This document shows positions 34,201 through 44,521 of a stretch of DNA of 64,000 bases, piece after piece. This stretch comes from Brevifilum sp029548365. Lineage in GTDB: Bacteria; Chloroflexota; Anaerolineae; Anaerolineales; Anaerolineaceae. The notes under the pieces were generated by a model. It was not told where the DNA came from, ran no database searches, and worked only from the letters and a program-made list of their open reading frames with translations. Numbering within the stretch: the first letter of the stretch is position 1; every line of letters begins with the position of its first letter. The position numbers and the translations under genes are program-made. The DNA is taken from contig DAOSSA010000002.1 of assembly GCA_035376985.1 (NCBI GenBank), positions 1-64,000 on the forward strand. The letters run 5' to 3'.

Positions 34201-35307
34201 CTATTCTTCAATTATAAATAGTAGGTGTTTTTCAATCTCTTCCCAACCCATTGTCAAATCTACGCTTTCAATTCTAATCGTGAGATCTTGTAAATTGAAA
34301 CGCTCTGATAGGTGATGAGATTTGCTTGCAGGGTACAGCAAAATTCCTTCAGCATTCTGAAAGTTGTCTGATATGTGCGATTGCGTCATCAGATATGTGT
34401 AGAGTTGGTAAAGATGCGTTGAGTGAAGTGTTTCTTTACTGTGATGGCTTTTTGTGGTTTGATGCGTAAATTTTGTGTCGAGAATAATAATTTTTTTGGT
34501 ATGTCTATTTTGAAAAAAAAGATCGGGCAACATAGTTGGCAGGTATTTGTTCCATGGCGTCTCATGCCAATCCAGCTTTTTCTGTGATATTACTAGCCAA
34601 TCGGATAAATGATATTTGTAGAAATTCGCCACAAATCGCTCAAAAACATTGAACAATCGCAACTTTTCACGTTCAATCTCCAACAGATGCATTTGTCCTG
34701 TTGCATCTGATGGGATGTACCTAAGAAGCAGTAATTCACAAACCGCCAACATAATTCGATAATCACGGTCATTGCGCCCAAAGTGCTGTCTGTGGATCAG
34801 GTCTTGCGAAAGTTCAATGAAATCAATCCCATCCATAGAATTACACAGTAAGCGTAGCCTCTGCTTGATTTGTGTTTCAAATGCTTTATCAGGTCCAAAT
34901 TGACCCAGCTTAATCATCCTCAGCATTGTGCTGCGTATGATCTGGTTTTTTGGAACATTGATAGAAAATTGTTGGTATTCGCATGAAGCACGCCCTTGAT
35001 TAAACAAGTTCTTTTTTAAGCTCTCTCCAAAGTTAATTTTCCCCCTAATCCCTTTGATGACCTTGCTTTCATCGAGATAATTTCGCCCGAGTCCAATCCG
35101 AAAGCGTTGCTGAACGAATTTGATAAGAACCAAGCACAACAATCCATCCAGTGTTGGTGCTTTTTCAATCTCGTCATCGATAGCACCTGTAAATGTGGGA
35201 GGCTCTTTCCAGGCATATAAAAGCATGTACCAGAGGTTTCGATATGGAATTCCAAACCTTGAATGATGTATGGTTGTTTTAGTCAGGACTGAGCTATCGA
35301 GTTCCAT
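34201..35307 (-). CDS. mcrC: McrC-like restriction endonuclease subunit
   Basis: A 368-aa McrC family protein. The N-terminal domain (FGIPYRNLWYMLLYAW, then DGLLCLVLIKFV) matches McrC/LlaJI types. The C-terminal PD-(D/E)XK nuclease shows P261-D262 (LPDLFF) and D277-T-K279 (ILDTKF), where the usual acidic residue before x-K is Asp. With McrB it forms a GTP- or nucleotide-dependent complex that cleaves DNA carrying modified cytosine. The start overlaps the McrB stop by one base, so the two are coupled. No methyltransferase accompanies it, as expected for a modification-dependent system. Confidence 0.88.
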   Translation of the reverse strand: MELDSSVLTKTTIHHSRFGIPYRNLWYMLLYAWKEPPTFTGAIDDEIEKAPTLDGLLCLVLIKFVQQRFRIGLGRNYLDESKVIKGIRGKINFGESLKKNLFNQGRASCEYQQFSINVPKNQIIRSTMLRMIKLGQFGPDKAFETQIKQRLRLLCNSMDGIDFIELSQDLIHRQHFGRNDRDYRIMLAVCELLLLRYIPSDATGQMHLLEIEREKLRLFNVFERFVANFYKYHLSDWLVISQKKLDWHETPWNKYLPTMLPDLFFQNRHTKKIIILDTKFTHQTTKSHHSKETLHSTHLYQLYTYLMTQSHISDNFQNAEGILLYPASKSHHLSERFNLQDLTIRIESVDLTMGWEEIEKHLLFIIEE

Positions 35308-37415
35308 CAGTTTAATAAATGATCGGTTGCGTTATCCACCTTCGATTGATCATCAAACCAGTATTCTTTTAGAAGCGGAATGATTTCTGTATGAATAATG
35401 CTCTCGTACCAATGTTTATCCAGTCCAGAAAAATCATCGCCCCTCGGGCAGAAGAAACTGTGACCGATTTGATAATTTTCACCAAGAACTGGATCTTCTG
35501 AAATTAGTTTGTTGAGAGCAGATAATTTTGTAATAATCAAATCGATCAGGTCAGGACTCATCGATCGATCATCTAGCCACTGGCGATAAATATCGCTCTC
35601 AAATTGGGGTTTCAAGGTAATAAAACCAAACCGACGTCTAAGGGCATAATCTACCATTGCTAAAGACCGGTCTGCGAGGTTCATCAAACCGATCAGATAA
35701 AGGTTGGAGGGTACATAAAACCTTGGTTCATCTTCTTTTCGATACACTAAAGGAACAGAGAAGTCTTTTCCTCGCTTATCCCGTTCGATAAGCATTAACA
35801 CCTCGCCAAATATCTGGCTCAGATTCCCACGATTAATTTCATCAATGATAAAAACATATTCTCTATCAGGATCGTTCCTTGCGCTTTCGCAAAAATCGAA
35901 AAAGACACCGTTCTGTAATTTAAATAACCCAACCTCATCAGCAGAGGGACGATACCCTCGTATAAAATCGTCGTATGAATAAGATTGGTGAAATTGAACA
36001 AATTCCAGCCTGTCATTAGCTTTTTCTTGCATAAGTGCATAAGCCAATTTGCGAGCAATAAATGTTTTCCCAACACCAGGTGGTCCTTGGATAATGATTG
36101 CTTTTTTGTCGCTCAATTTCTTAAGTATTTCTTCAATTTCTTCTTTTGTGAGAAAGACACCCGATGCAACAATATCATCTATTGAATAGGGTTCTGAGCC
36201 ACTCGAATAGGTTTGCTGTAAATCTTCTAACACATGATCAGATTCATCACCCCACCAGAGATTGATAAAGTCATTATACTTTTGATCTCCGCCATACCAA
36301 ACAAAATTGATTAATTGATCAACTACTTTTTGCCAAATCTCATCGTCATGTTGTGGCAATCGCCAAACAGTACGCCTATTTGTATAAAAGTACCAATCTT
36401 TTTCTTCAAAGTTAGGTTCCCACTCAACTTCAACCAGCTGCCCATCTCCACGATTGGCAACGATTCTACCGATTGCTTTAATTCTCATAACAGAAATAGT
36501 TTTATTTCGGTTATCAAACGGCAGCCCTTTTCTTTTTGTGAATGAAGATTTAATGGCAATTTTATCCCCAACCTTCATCGATTTTACCTCATCATGAAAT
36601 TGGTCCTCGTATCCATTAATCCAAATTCCTTCATAAAGAAAACGTTCGGTTTGGTCGGTTGGGTCATGATCAAACCAATAAGCGCCAACTAGCCAATAAT
36701 CAACATCTTTGTGATAGAAAGCAAGATCAGGTATTTTTGTGGATGTAGCCACCCAGGCGTCATAAGATAATTCAGGAAATGTCTTTTCTTTCGATGAAGT
36801 CTTATCCAGAACTTCAACATAAAAATCTGCCGACAGACCAGTGGAAGGTAATTTGATCTTGAAAAACTCGCAATTTCTACTGTCTAAGCTCAAAAATGTG
36901 TACGGGCGAATCCAAAACAAACCCATGGTCAGAATGACATTAACGCCTTTGATTTGCATTGCTTCATCAAAGGCATCATGGAAGGCTTTATTCTGAAGTG
37001 GATCATTAATTAATGCTGATTTAAATGTCATCCACAACTTCTTAATATCGTCAATTTCCCTCTCTTTTCTGTATGAAAAGAACCATGACCTGAGATTGTT
37101 CAGTACAGGTACTCCGTCAAAATCGCTTGGTAAGGCACTTTCTAATGAAAAGAATTTCTTAACTTCTGCCAAAATACTTAGGCGGTTGTCTTCGAGAATT
37201 TGACGGTTAAACGAACCAAAGAATGTAAAAGGATCGATTTCTTCCAACAGAAACTTTGCTCCGTCTTCGTCCTTGTCTTGAAGCGGTGTTATTACAAAAC
37301 CCTTTTCCCTTAGGTTTTCAAGGAATTGAATTAACTCGGTCTGCCGGTTTTCCCAGTTGACCAATTCATCAGCTAATTCCTGGTAGATGGGTATCCATGT
37401 GAATTGAGTTGCCAT
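35307..37415 (-). CDS. mcrB: McrB-like AAA+ motor subunit
   Basis: A 702-aa protein in three parts. Residues 1-220 are helical, and 235-335 contain a PUA/EVE-like domain (YWLVGAYWF; GIWINGYEDQF; VGDKIAIKSS) that probably recognises a modified base. A McrB-type AAA+ motor begins near 435: Walker A GPPGVGKT (444-451), Walker B FIIDEINRGN (522-531) and the McrB signature MNLADRSLAMVDYALRRRFG (578-597). It partners the McrC gene directly downstream. RBS AAAGGAT precedes the ATG. The EVE-like front end suggests that the target may be a modified cytosine or a bulkier phage base. The McrB call is firm; base specificity is not. Confidence 0.92.
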   Translation of the reverse strand: MATQFTWIPIYQELADELVNWENRQTELIQFLENLREKGFVITPLQDKDEDGAKFLLEEIDPFTFFGSFNRQILEDNRLSILAEVKKFFSLESALPSDFDGVPVLNNLRSWFFSYRKEREIDDIKKLWMTFKSALINDPLQNKAFHDAFDEAMQIKGVNVILTMGLFWIRPYTFLSLDSRNCEFFKIKLPSTGLSADFYVEVLDKTSSKEKTFPELSYDAWVATSTKIPDLAFYHKDVDYWLVGAYWFDHDPTDQTERFLYEGIWINGYEDQFHDEVKSMKVGDKIAIKSSFTKRKGLPFDNRNKTISVMRIKAIGRIVANRGDGQLVEVEWEPNFEEKDWYFYTNRRTVWRLPQHDDEIWQKVVDQLINFVWYGGDQKYNDFINLWWGDESDHVLEDLQQTYSSGSEPYSIDDIVASGVFLTKEEIEEILKKLSDKKAIIIQGPPGVGKTFIARKLAYALMQEKANDRLEFVQFHQSYSYDDFIRGYRPSADEVGLFKLQNGVFFDFCESARNDPDREYVFIIDEINRGNLSQIFGEVLMLIERDKRGKDFSVPLVYRKEDEPRFYVPSNLYLIGLMNLADRSLAMVDYALRRRFGFITLKPQFESDIYRQWLDDRSMSPDLIDLIITKLSALNKLISEDPVLGENYQIGHSFFCPRGDDFSGLDKHWYESIIHTEIIPLLKEYWFDDQSKVDNATDHLLN

Positions 37416-37819
37416 GATGGTTATCCTTTGTTTTGGAGCGGATTATCTATTGTTTTCTTGAATATTACTTCTAGGACCGATCAAAAATATGCTAGACATT
37501 ATAAGTATTATAACTAACAATCATGGTGCGGGTTTTCTAATATGACAAATAGAATGATTCGAGCTTGTCAATTTGGAAATACAATTTTGCTCTCATAGTA
37601 AGTAATCAATAGTAGTTGAAATGATGTGTTTTCCGACGTCGGAAACAGCGATTATTTATTAATAAAATGAGGTTCTAGTAAAAGATCTGAGTTTTTGAGG
37701 TTGTTTTTCATTTGATTTGGCATAACACAAGGGGTTAAATGGGGTCTAGCAAAAAAAGGTACAAGCATGGATTGTTGGGCAGTTTGTGTAACTGTTGTGC
37801 ATAATGTTTTAAATGATTT
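37416..37819. other. Spacer upstream of McrB with a perfect 16-bp palindrome
   Basis: No gene. The exact palindrome TTTCCGACGTCGGAAA is at 37630-37645, about 215 bp upstream of McrB. Confidence 0.5.
37630..37645. repeat. 16-bp dispersed palindrome, copy 4 (perfect)
   Basis: TTTCCGACGTCGGAAA, a perfect palindrome upstream of McrB. It serves as the consensus. Confidence 0.9.
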
Positions 37820-40800
37820 CTAGTTACCAAGGATCTTCTTTAATTCCCAACAACTGCTTCCCCCTTCCTCAATCAATTTTGAAATCAGGTTTTGTGTTTC
37901 AATTCTAGTGATGGGATTTGAATAAAGAATGTCAAACACTTCATAGAATTGGTTGATATCGAAAAATGAATAGCCCGGTTTAACTGACCGTATTTTCCCT
38001 TCGAGAAGGTATAAACGAAGAATCTTGATTGTCTCTTCAGGATTTATTTGTGCAAATACCTTAATGGCTTGTTCGAGACCAAACCCCCAATTTAAGATTC
38101 CACCTGATTTACTAAGAGTATTTCTTGTTCTTATTATTAACCAGCTGAGATCGAAAATATCTGTAGACAAATTAATCCAAGAACCCATCACTTTAAATAG
38201 ATCTATTGCATCTTCATTTTCAAGAATAAAGTCCCATAACTCCATAAAACGCTTTTTACAACCCGGATTTTCTTGAATGAATTGTTTTATCCCGCCATCG
38301 CCACGTGAAATTATTCTTCGTCCGATAAAATCAACAAAAACTATTTTATTTCCCTTGTCATTATGCCAGAACAATGTAAACAGTTCTGATTCAAAATCAA
38401 ATTTATCAAAAAAATAAATAAAGGCTATAGCGATATGGTTGGCAATTCCCTCCCTTGGATCAATAAGGAATTCTCTGCCTGGATCGTCGTCCGAGGAATA
38501 ATCTAAACCCTTGAGATACAAATCTTGGAATAAAGTGTTAAAAAATATTTCTTCATAAACCGAATTATAGAGATATCCTTCCCAGGCTGCGAGTGCCAGA
38601 TGTTTTTTATTAGTAAATGTTGGAAATACCTTAGAAAGTATTTTAAGAAGCCATTGCTGATCATGAAAAAAGAAAAATGGTAAATAGCGACCGAATTGAA
38701 AGAAGATTGCACGAGTTTTTTCATTAGCAATGGCGTGGCTAAGTATTTCTTTTATGTCTGAGGGAATTGTGCTCTGAGCCGATGCTTGAGATGCTTGATT
38801 GGGTTTATATTCACGAAGAATTAGTTTGGTGATAACATCCAGAGCACATCCACGAACAGAATTTATTGCTAAGACAGATGGATTTGATACAAGATATGTG
38901 TTTCTTTCTGATGGGTATTCTTCGAACTTTGTGCTAACCAGCAACTCATCTTCTTCACTTGGGTTTGGATATTCCAGAAGATGGCGGAGTAAGTCAATGA
39001 TATCTTCTCTGAAAATTTTCAGATTTAAAAACGCATCATTGAAATTCATAAGAAATATATCGAGTATTTTTGCTATCATGTAGTGGACGTATTGCCAATT
39101 AAAATCATCATTATTATCCAATGTGTTAATAGATGGCTTGTTACTGACATCTTCTTTTGTCCACGATTTTGAAATTGATTTGAATAAACTTAATAGATTT
39201 ATAAAATTGTCATCATTTATTGTCTCAATGTTTAATTCAACAATTTTGTAAACGCCCTGGAGGAATGAATATGTATATTGTTCAGAAAGATTTTGTTTAC
39301 TAAAAAAAAGTTCGGCATTTTTCAGGTATTCATTTGGTCTTTTCTGTATGTCACCTTCGAGCATATTGCCCACGCCCTCACTGTTAATTGGATTGAGGAA
39401 ATTTTCATTATACATATCTTGATCCAGATTAGTCGAAGACCAATCTGTTTTTAATTTCTCAACAATATTTACTACTGGAATCCTGCTAAGCTCTTCGCTT
39501 GAGATCGGTCCCCTTGGCACAATATAATCAACTTGAATTGATGGTGGCACTGGTTTGGGTTCGAAAGTGGGATCGCATTCCTTCCCGAATAACTGATAAA
39601 CCAATTTCCTATCAGACGAAGATATATGACCGCATATGCAAGATAAAATTTCCCAAACTTGCTCTCTTAAAAATTTATTCTTATTAGTCACAATGTGATC
39701 GGAACTGATAATGTCCAGTGTTTGTTTGATGTATTGGCGTTGAAATTTTTGATCCATCAATGGGAAACTAACTTTTAACGCCTTTTTATATTCTGCCCCA
39801 AAAATAAGTTCTGTTATGAATTTTTCACTCATTTCTAGATCGAATATTCTACTTAAGGATTGTTGTAAGAATTCTCTAAAATACTCTGGATTAACCGACA
39901 ACAAATATAGGCGTAGCCTCCACATTGTTAAACTGTCAGGTAGCTTGCTGAGTTGATTATGATAAATCTCCTTAGTTTGAGTTAAACCTCCAGCATATTT
40001 TTCAATTAATCTTTCTCCCAACACCTTTAAAGTGGCTGCTAACTCACGAATGTTTTCTCTTTGTGTGAAATGCTGACCTAGTAATGGCTGAACGGTAAAG
40101 AAGTCAATACCTAACAGCATAAAAGGTTCTTTGTGTGAAAACACAGAATTTTCAGGAGAGCTTTTTCCTAATGAAACTATGTTAGTTATGATGCCTAATA
40201 CCAGGTCAAATGCCTGTTCTAGATATTTACTATCTATCTCGAGTAAATATTGAAAAACCTTGGTATACTCCAGATAATCAACATAAAAGGGGTTGAACCG
40301 GTATTGATAATTTTGATCATTGATGTCAAAGCTATCTGGGTTAACAGATAATAATTCTCTTGCTAAGATTAGAACACTTTCATAGTCGTCTTCGGTAACT
40401 AAGGAGTCAAAGATAGCTTGGAATTCAAATCCCAAAAATCCGGAATTAGAAATTAATCGAACCCATTCTTGTTTAGCGATTTTCCTTATGATATTTTGTT
40501 GAAGCTTATGAGGAAGCTTTTCAGTCAATCTGATAAAGCAATAAATTACTTCAGGATTCAGGTTTTCATTTGTTGTTGCAACTGAATCATTGAGAATTAT
40601 TTTGGCGATTTTGTCTGGAACTTGTCCGACAATCCTCAATAAATAATTTAACTCAATCGATAAGCTGGATAATTGAGCTTGATCTTTCAGTTCTTCTTTC
40701 AAAGAATTTAAAAAGGCATTCTCCCAAAGGAAATCCATCCATGTTTCATCAATGAGTGAAAAGAAATATCTTTTAGCATCAAGATTGAAATTAATTGTTG

Positions 40801-41368
40801 ATTCTATTTTGGGTATTTGTTTGGATATGGGACCTATTTGAGTTAATCTATCAATTTCCTTGTGTATATCAAGCTGTTGTTTTAAAACTAAAGTTAACAA
40901 TTCCAAGAATTGATAGATTAGTCTTTCAAATAACTCTGGGGTTATTTCACCTTCCTGATTTTTTTTGTCTCGAATTAATGGATTCTTTGATGCGGATTCA
41001 AAATCGTGGTGTGCAATATCGGTGAACAAGCCAAAGTATTTTCCTGTTTCCTCTTCTGCTTTTCTTGAGTCGTAAGCTGATCCATAATAGTCGAAACCTA
41101 AAGCTCGACCTTTACCACGGTTGAAATCATAGAAAATTTCCCTTATAGAGTGTGCAGCTTGTGACATCCAGTCTGGATTAATCTTTTGGACATCCTTTCT
41201 CATTAGTGTGAGTGCTCCACGTAACAATTGTGAGGGCATCACTTTCTTCTTAATATCAGAACTAAGGTAAAAATGATCTAATCTTCTACAGATGTCTTCG
41301 AGATTTGGTGAACTTAAGGGTTCTAAATACATAGGACCCATGGACTCAGGTATTGATTTGTCAGTCAT
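37820..41368 (-). CDS. Unknown 1182-aa helical protein
   Basis: I do not recognise this protein. It is almost entirely predicted helix without membrane segments or nucleotide motifs, like an alpha-solenoid of HEAT type. The N-terminus has a distinctive segment (PSQLLRGALTLMRK ... DWMSQAAHSIREIF, about residues 44-80) that looks like a conserved small domain. Large helical proteins of this kind often act as sensors or scaffolds in defence systems. It lies between McrB and a Ymh-type gene on the minus strand, with GAGG 5 bp before the ATG. No partner is close: 404 bp to McrB and 127 bp to the next gene. Composition is AT-rich like the other cargo. Function unknown. Confidence 0.65.
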   Translation of the reverse strand: MTDKSIPESMGPMYLEPLSSPNLEDICRRLDHFYLSSDIKKKVMPSQLLRGALTLMRKDVQKINPDWMSQAAHSIREIFYDFNRGKGRALGFDYYGSAYDSRKAEEETGKYFGLFTDIAHHDFESASKNPLIRDKKNQEGEITPELFERLIYQFLELLTLVLKQQLDIHKEIDRLTQIGPISKQIPKIESTINFNLDAKRYFFSLIDETWMDFLWENAFLNSLKEELKDQAQLSSLSIELNYLLRIVGQVPDKIAKIILNDSVATTNENLNPEVIYCFIRLTEKLPHKLQQNIIRKIAKQEWVRLISNSGFLGFEFQAIFDSLVTEDDYESVLILARELLSVNPDSFDINDQNYQYRFNPFYVDYLEYTKVFQYLLEIDSKYLEQAFDLVLGIITNIVSLGKSSPENSVFSHKEPFMLLGIDFFTVQPLLGQHFTQRENIRELAATLKVLGERLIEKYAGGLTQTKEIYHNQLSKLPDSLTMWRLRLYLLSVNPEYFREFLQQSLSRIFDLEMSEKFITELIFGAEYKKALKVSFPLMDQKFQRQYIKQTLDIISSDHIVTNKNKFLREQVWEILSCICGHISSSDRKLVYQLFGKECDPTFEPKPVPPSIQVDYIVPRGPISSEELSRIPVVNIVEKLKTDWSSTNLDQDMYNENFLNPINSEGVGNMLEGDIQKRPNEYLKNAELFFSKQNLSEQYTYSFLQGVYKIVELNIETINDDNFINLLSLFKSISKSWTKEDVSNKPSINTLDNNDDFNWQYVHYMIAKILDIFLMNFNDAFLNLKIFREDIIDLLRHLLEYPNPSEEDELLVSTKFEEYPSERNTYLVSNPSVLAINSVRGCALDVITKLILREYKPNQASQASAQSTIPSDIKEILSHAIANEKTRAIFFQFGRYLPFFFFHDQQWLLKILSKVFPTFTNKKHLALAAWEGYLYNSVYEEIFFNTLFQDLYLKGLDYSSDDDPGREFLIDPREGIANHIAIAFIYFFDKFDFESELFTLFWHNDKGNKIVFVDFIGRRIISRGDGGIKQFIQENPGCKKRFMELWDFILENEDAIDLFKVMGSWINLSTDIFDLSWLIIRTRNTLSKSGGILNWGFGLEQAIKVFAQINPEETIKILRLYLLEGKIRSVKPGYSFFDINQFYEVFDILYSNPITRIETQNLISKLIEEGGSSCWELKKILGN

Positions 41369-41495
41369 AATCGCCTCAAATGCTTATAATGAATTACCTT
41401 GATGCGTTACAGTGGTCAAAAAGTCAATGAAATCTCATAGAGAGCAGAACATTTTCACCATCGAAAAGTTCTCCAACCTTCTTATTGACTGTCGA

Positions 41496-42233
41496 CTATC
41501 GAAACTTTTCAAGCATCTTCAAAAGCAGGTTTACGAACACTATAAATGCTCCGCCCTCATCGGGAGATGGGTCAATAAATCTGTGTGATGATGGGTTTCT
41601 GAACGCCCCGACAATCCCAGCATATAAATCTCTATATCCTTGCCTTTCTGAATCTACTGAGAATTTTGATTGTAGAGATCCATTGTTGCTAAATACACTA
41701 TTTACTAATGCTTGACCAATGCAGTTCTCGTCACTTATTCCACCCACATCTCGAAGCCTTTCCTCAAGAATTACCCCAGCTGTTCTGATGGCAGAATCCC
41801 ATAGCTTTGGATCGGTACTACCAGCGCCTAATATTGGAAGACATCGTTTCTTTATCGCATCATCCAGATTTGTGAGATCAGCTAAGGGAGTCAGGTGTGT
41901 AACAAAGGATATATCAGGAGCACTGAAATCACTGTCAACAGCTTCATATGCCTTCCCCGTGAGTGTACAGTGTCTAGTGGTATCTGAGCTAATATAAGGT
42001 GCTAGACTTTGGAGTGCCATATTTGGTCTACAAAACATCAAGCCGTTATCATGGAACAAATCTAACACGCCTTTCGTAATTTCTGGGATATCGCCTTCTT
42101 TACCAGTAAAACCAATAATTGAATTATCACCAAAATGCCAAACAACAATGAATTCTTCAGGAAGATTTTTATGGCGAACCTCCTGAACAATCCATCGCAA
42201 TATGTCTTTTTGGTTATCTGTGAGGTTGTACAT
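41496..42233 (-). CDS. TIGR02391 (Ymh)-family protein
   Basis: A 245-aa protein. I place the start at 42233 (MYNLTDNQKDILRWIV), preceded by AAGGAAA; the frame is open further but the added residues look non-coding. The C-terminal 120 residues match the Ymh/TIGR02391 family: QALVNSVFS, then DLYAGIVGAFRNPSSHRF, with the R-N-P-x-x-H-R motif typical of HEPN-related RNase or abortive-infection folds. The N-terminal domain (EFIVVWHFGD ... GLMFCRP) looks like a small adaptor. Such genes are common in defence islands next to restriction systems. Here it is divergent from the type III mod gene. RNase activity is inference. Confidence 0.72.
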   Translation of the reverse strand: MYNLTDNQKDILRWIVQEVRHKNLPEEFIVVWHFGDNSIIGFTGKEGDIPEITKGVLDLFHDNGLMFCRPNMALQSLAPYISSDTTRHCTLTGKAYEAVDSDFSAPDISFVTHLTPLADLTNLDDAIKKRCLPILGAGSTDPKLWDSAIRTAGVILEERLRDVGGISDENCIGQALVNSVFSNNGSLQSKFSVDSERQGYRDLYAGIVGAFRNPSSHRFIDPSPDEGGAFIVFVNLLLKMLEKFR

Positions 42234-42546
42234 ATTTTCCTTCTCCCTAGGTCCCAAAACAAAATAAAGCAAAGTATTGAAAAGTACTAATTTTATTATA
42301 ACCAGAAATCTTTTTTGATATTCAGAAATTGAGTTTGTGGTGAACAAGTACACAATATCTGCAGTAAATTTTAAATTCAGATGTTTATTATCACATAGTA
42401 CATAAATGGCAAAAACTTGCATTATAATTTTTCTGATGTCGGAAATTATCTGTCATACTTTCTTCTTGTTGTTGATTTTGGTTTGGAACACATCTCCCAT
42501 CTGTTATAATTCTTAACACGCCCTAACTTAATATTTTGGAGGGAAC
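42234..42546. other. Divergent promoter region Ymh / mod
   Basis: A 313-bp spacer between divergent genes that carries a copy of the 16-bp palindrome (42430-42445), 101 bp before mod. No RNA or gene seen. Confidence 0.5.
42430..42445. repeat. 16-bp dispersed palindrome, copy 5
   Basis: TTTCTGATGTCGGAAA in the divergent Ymh/mod spacer. Confidence 0.85.
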
Positions 42547-44520
42547 ATGTCTTTTGTCATCAGGCTCACCGAGCTATTAAAAACTGATCCCCGCTTTACC
42601 GATGAAGTTGGAGATTTACTCATTTCTGCTGTGCGCGACTGTGCCTGGCGCATCGATCATACCCTGGTGCGCTTGCTGTTGTCGGATGAAGCGGTTAAAG
42701 ACAAGTTCTTTGACGAGATCGATGGCTATTGGGTTTTCAATACCAATACTTTTATCGAGTACATCAGCCAAAAGGACTTTTTGGATAACTCCTATACTCG
42801 CTTTCGCAACAAAATCGGTTTGACAATTGGGGATGAATACATCAGTGAACGCGGTGAGGTGGCGCTGGCTTTCCCGTACAAGGATTGTGTGCTGGAGGGT
42901 GGGCAGACCAAGGAAGAGGAGAAGCGCAAGGAACTATTTTTCAATGAAGTACTGGCTGAAGATGAAATTAACCAACTGTTTTCACCAAAGGTATTAACAA
43001 ACTTCAAGCGCTACACAGTTGAGGGAGAGCAGACGGTGACCGATTTCAAACGGGATGAAAACGGGGTGATTCGGGAAAACCTGATTATCAAAGGCAACAA
43101 TTTAATTGCTCTACATACCATCAAGGAGCAATTTCGAGGTCAGGTTAAATTGATTTATATTGATCCGCCCTATAACACAGGGAACGATACATTTGGTTAT
43201 AACGATAATTTCAATCATTCGAGTTGGTTAACGTTTATGAAAAATCGACTGAATGTAGCTAAAGACCTATTGGCACCATCAGGAGTAATAATTATTCATT
43301 GTGATTTTGTTGAAGATGGGTATTTACGTGTTCTGATGGATGATATTTTTGGCAGGGAAAATTACATAAACTCAATCGCAATTAGAGATTCTCATCCAAG
43401 CGGATTAAAGCTTTCAGCAAGAGAAAAGACAATTATTAAGACAAAATCTACAATGCATGTATATAAAAAGTATGGAGAATTACATATAAATCCAATATAT
43501 CAACGAAGATACGAATGGGATACTCATTTTAACTCATACATTGATGTCAATTCAAAACAATTATTAAAAGTTAGTCTTTCAGATTATGTAAAAGAAAATA
43601 CAATAGTGAAAGACCCTAATTTCCGACTTGATGAAAAAGCTCTTCTAAACAATGATTTTAAAGAATTTGCATTTAAGAACCGCCACAAGATATTCCAGAG
43701 CACAAAAGAAATCCCTGAATATGCAAAGATTGAGAGTTTGAAACAAAAAGATGTCGTTATTGAATATTCATCTGGGGAGTATGCTTACAATGGTAGAAGA
43801 CTGTCACCTCTTTCCAGGAGTATATATAATGTTGGTTTTGATGGATATGAAGTAGAAGATTTCGCTAAATTACTCTGTGATTTTTGGGATGATGTAGATT
43901 TCAATAATCTGCAGAACGAAGGAGGTGTAAATTTCCCATCTGCAAAAAAACCAGAAATTCTTCTGGCAAGATTAATCACAATGTTTACTTCTAAGGGTGA
44001 CATTGTACTTGATTATCATTTGGGCTCTGGGACTACTTCTGCAGTAGCTCATAAAATGGAGAGGCAATATATTGGAATTGAACAAATGCAATATGGAGAA
44101 AACGACAGTGTCGTCCGTCTGAAAAATGTGATAAATGGAGATAAAACCGGTATTTCAAAGAATATTGAGTGGAAGGGTGGTGGTAACTTTATCTTTTGTG
44201 ATCTTGTGCAATACAATCAAGCCTTTTTGGCAAGTATTCAAGAATCCAATAACACTGAACAACTCCTTACCATCTGGCAAGACATAGCAGCAAATTCATT
44301 TCTTAAGTGGTATATCAGCCCAGAGATTCCTGAAGATGCCATTAACGACTTTATTGCTCTCAGTGAGGAAGTAGACGGGCTGGAGAAGCAAAAGAAACTG
44401 CTGATCGAACTTCTGGATAAGAACCAGCTATATGTCAACCTATCCGAAATCGATGACGCTCAATTCAACGTCAGTGAAGAGGATAAAGCCCTCAATCGTG
44501 CCTTTTATGGGGAGGTATGA
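42547..44520 (+). CDS. mod: Type III restriction-modification DNA methyltransferase (Mod)
   Basis: A 657-aa beta-class amino-methyltransferase. Catalytic motif IV is D206-P-P-Y (YIDPPYNTG) and the SAM motif I is DYHLGSGTT (489-497, Y-H-L in place of F-A-G), in the IV-before-I order of type III Mod proteins. The region between them (about 225-470) is the target-recognition domain, and its DNA (roughly 43.2-44.2 kb) is visibly more AT-rich than both ends of the gene, a sign of cassette exchange. GGAGG precedes the ATG. Mod methylates adenine (N6) or, less often, cytosine (N4) in an asymmetric site and guides the Res subunit encoded one base downstream. Target sequence unknown. Confidence 0.93.
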   Translation: MSFVIRLTELLKTDPRFTDEVGDLLISAVRDCAWRIDHTLVRLLLSDEAVKDKFFDEIDGYWVFNTNTFIEYISQKDFLDNSYTRFRNKIGLTIGDEYISERGEVALAFPYKDCVLEGGQTKEEEKRKELFFNEVLAEDEINQLFSPKVLTNFKRYTVEGEQTVTDFKRDENGVIRENLIIKGNNLIALHTIKEQFRGQVKLIYIDPPYNTGNDTFGYNDNFNHSSWLTFMKNRLNVAKDLLAPSGVIIIHCDFVEDGYLRVLMDDIFGRENYINSIAIRDSHPSGLKLSAREKTIIKTKSTMHVYKKYGELHINPIYQRRYEWDTHFNSYIDVNSKQLLKVSLSDYVKENTIVKDPNFRLDEKALLNNDFKEFAFKNRHKIFQSTKEIPEYAKIESLKQKDVVIEYSSGEYAYNGRRLSPLSRSIYNVGFDGYEVEDFAKLLCDFWDDVDFNNLQNEGGVNFPSAKKPEILLARLITMFTSKGDIVLDYHLGSGTTSAVAHKMERQYIGIEQMQYGENDSVVRLKNVINGDKTGISKNIEWKGGGNFIFCDLVQYNQAFLASIQESNNTEQLLTIWQDIAANSFLKWYISPEIPEDAINDFIALSEEVDGLEKQKKLLIELLDKNQLYVNLSEIDDAQFNVSEEDKALNRAFYGEV

Positions 44521-44521
44521 C

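Noticed and set aside
44432..44521. N-terminal extension of Res inside mod
   Set aside because: ATG 44522 has a strong ribosome site and sits one base after the mod stop.
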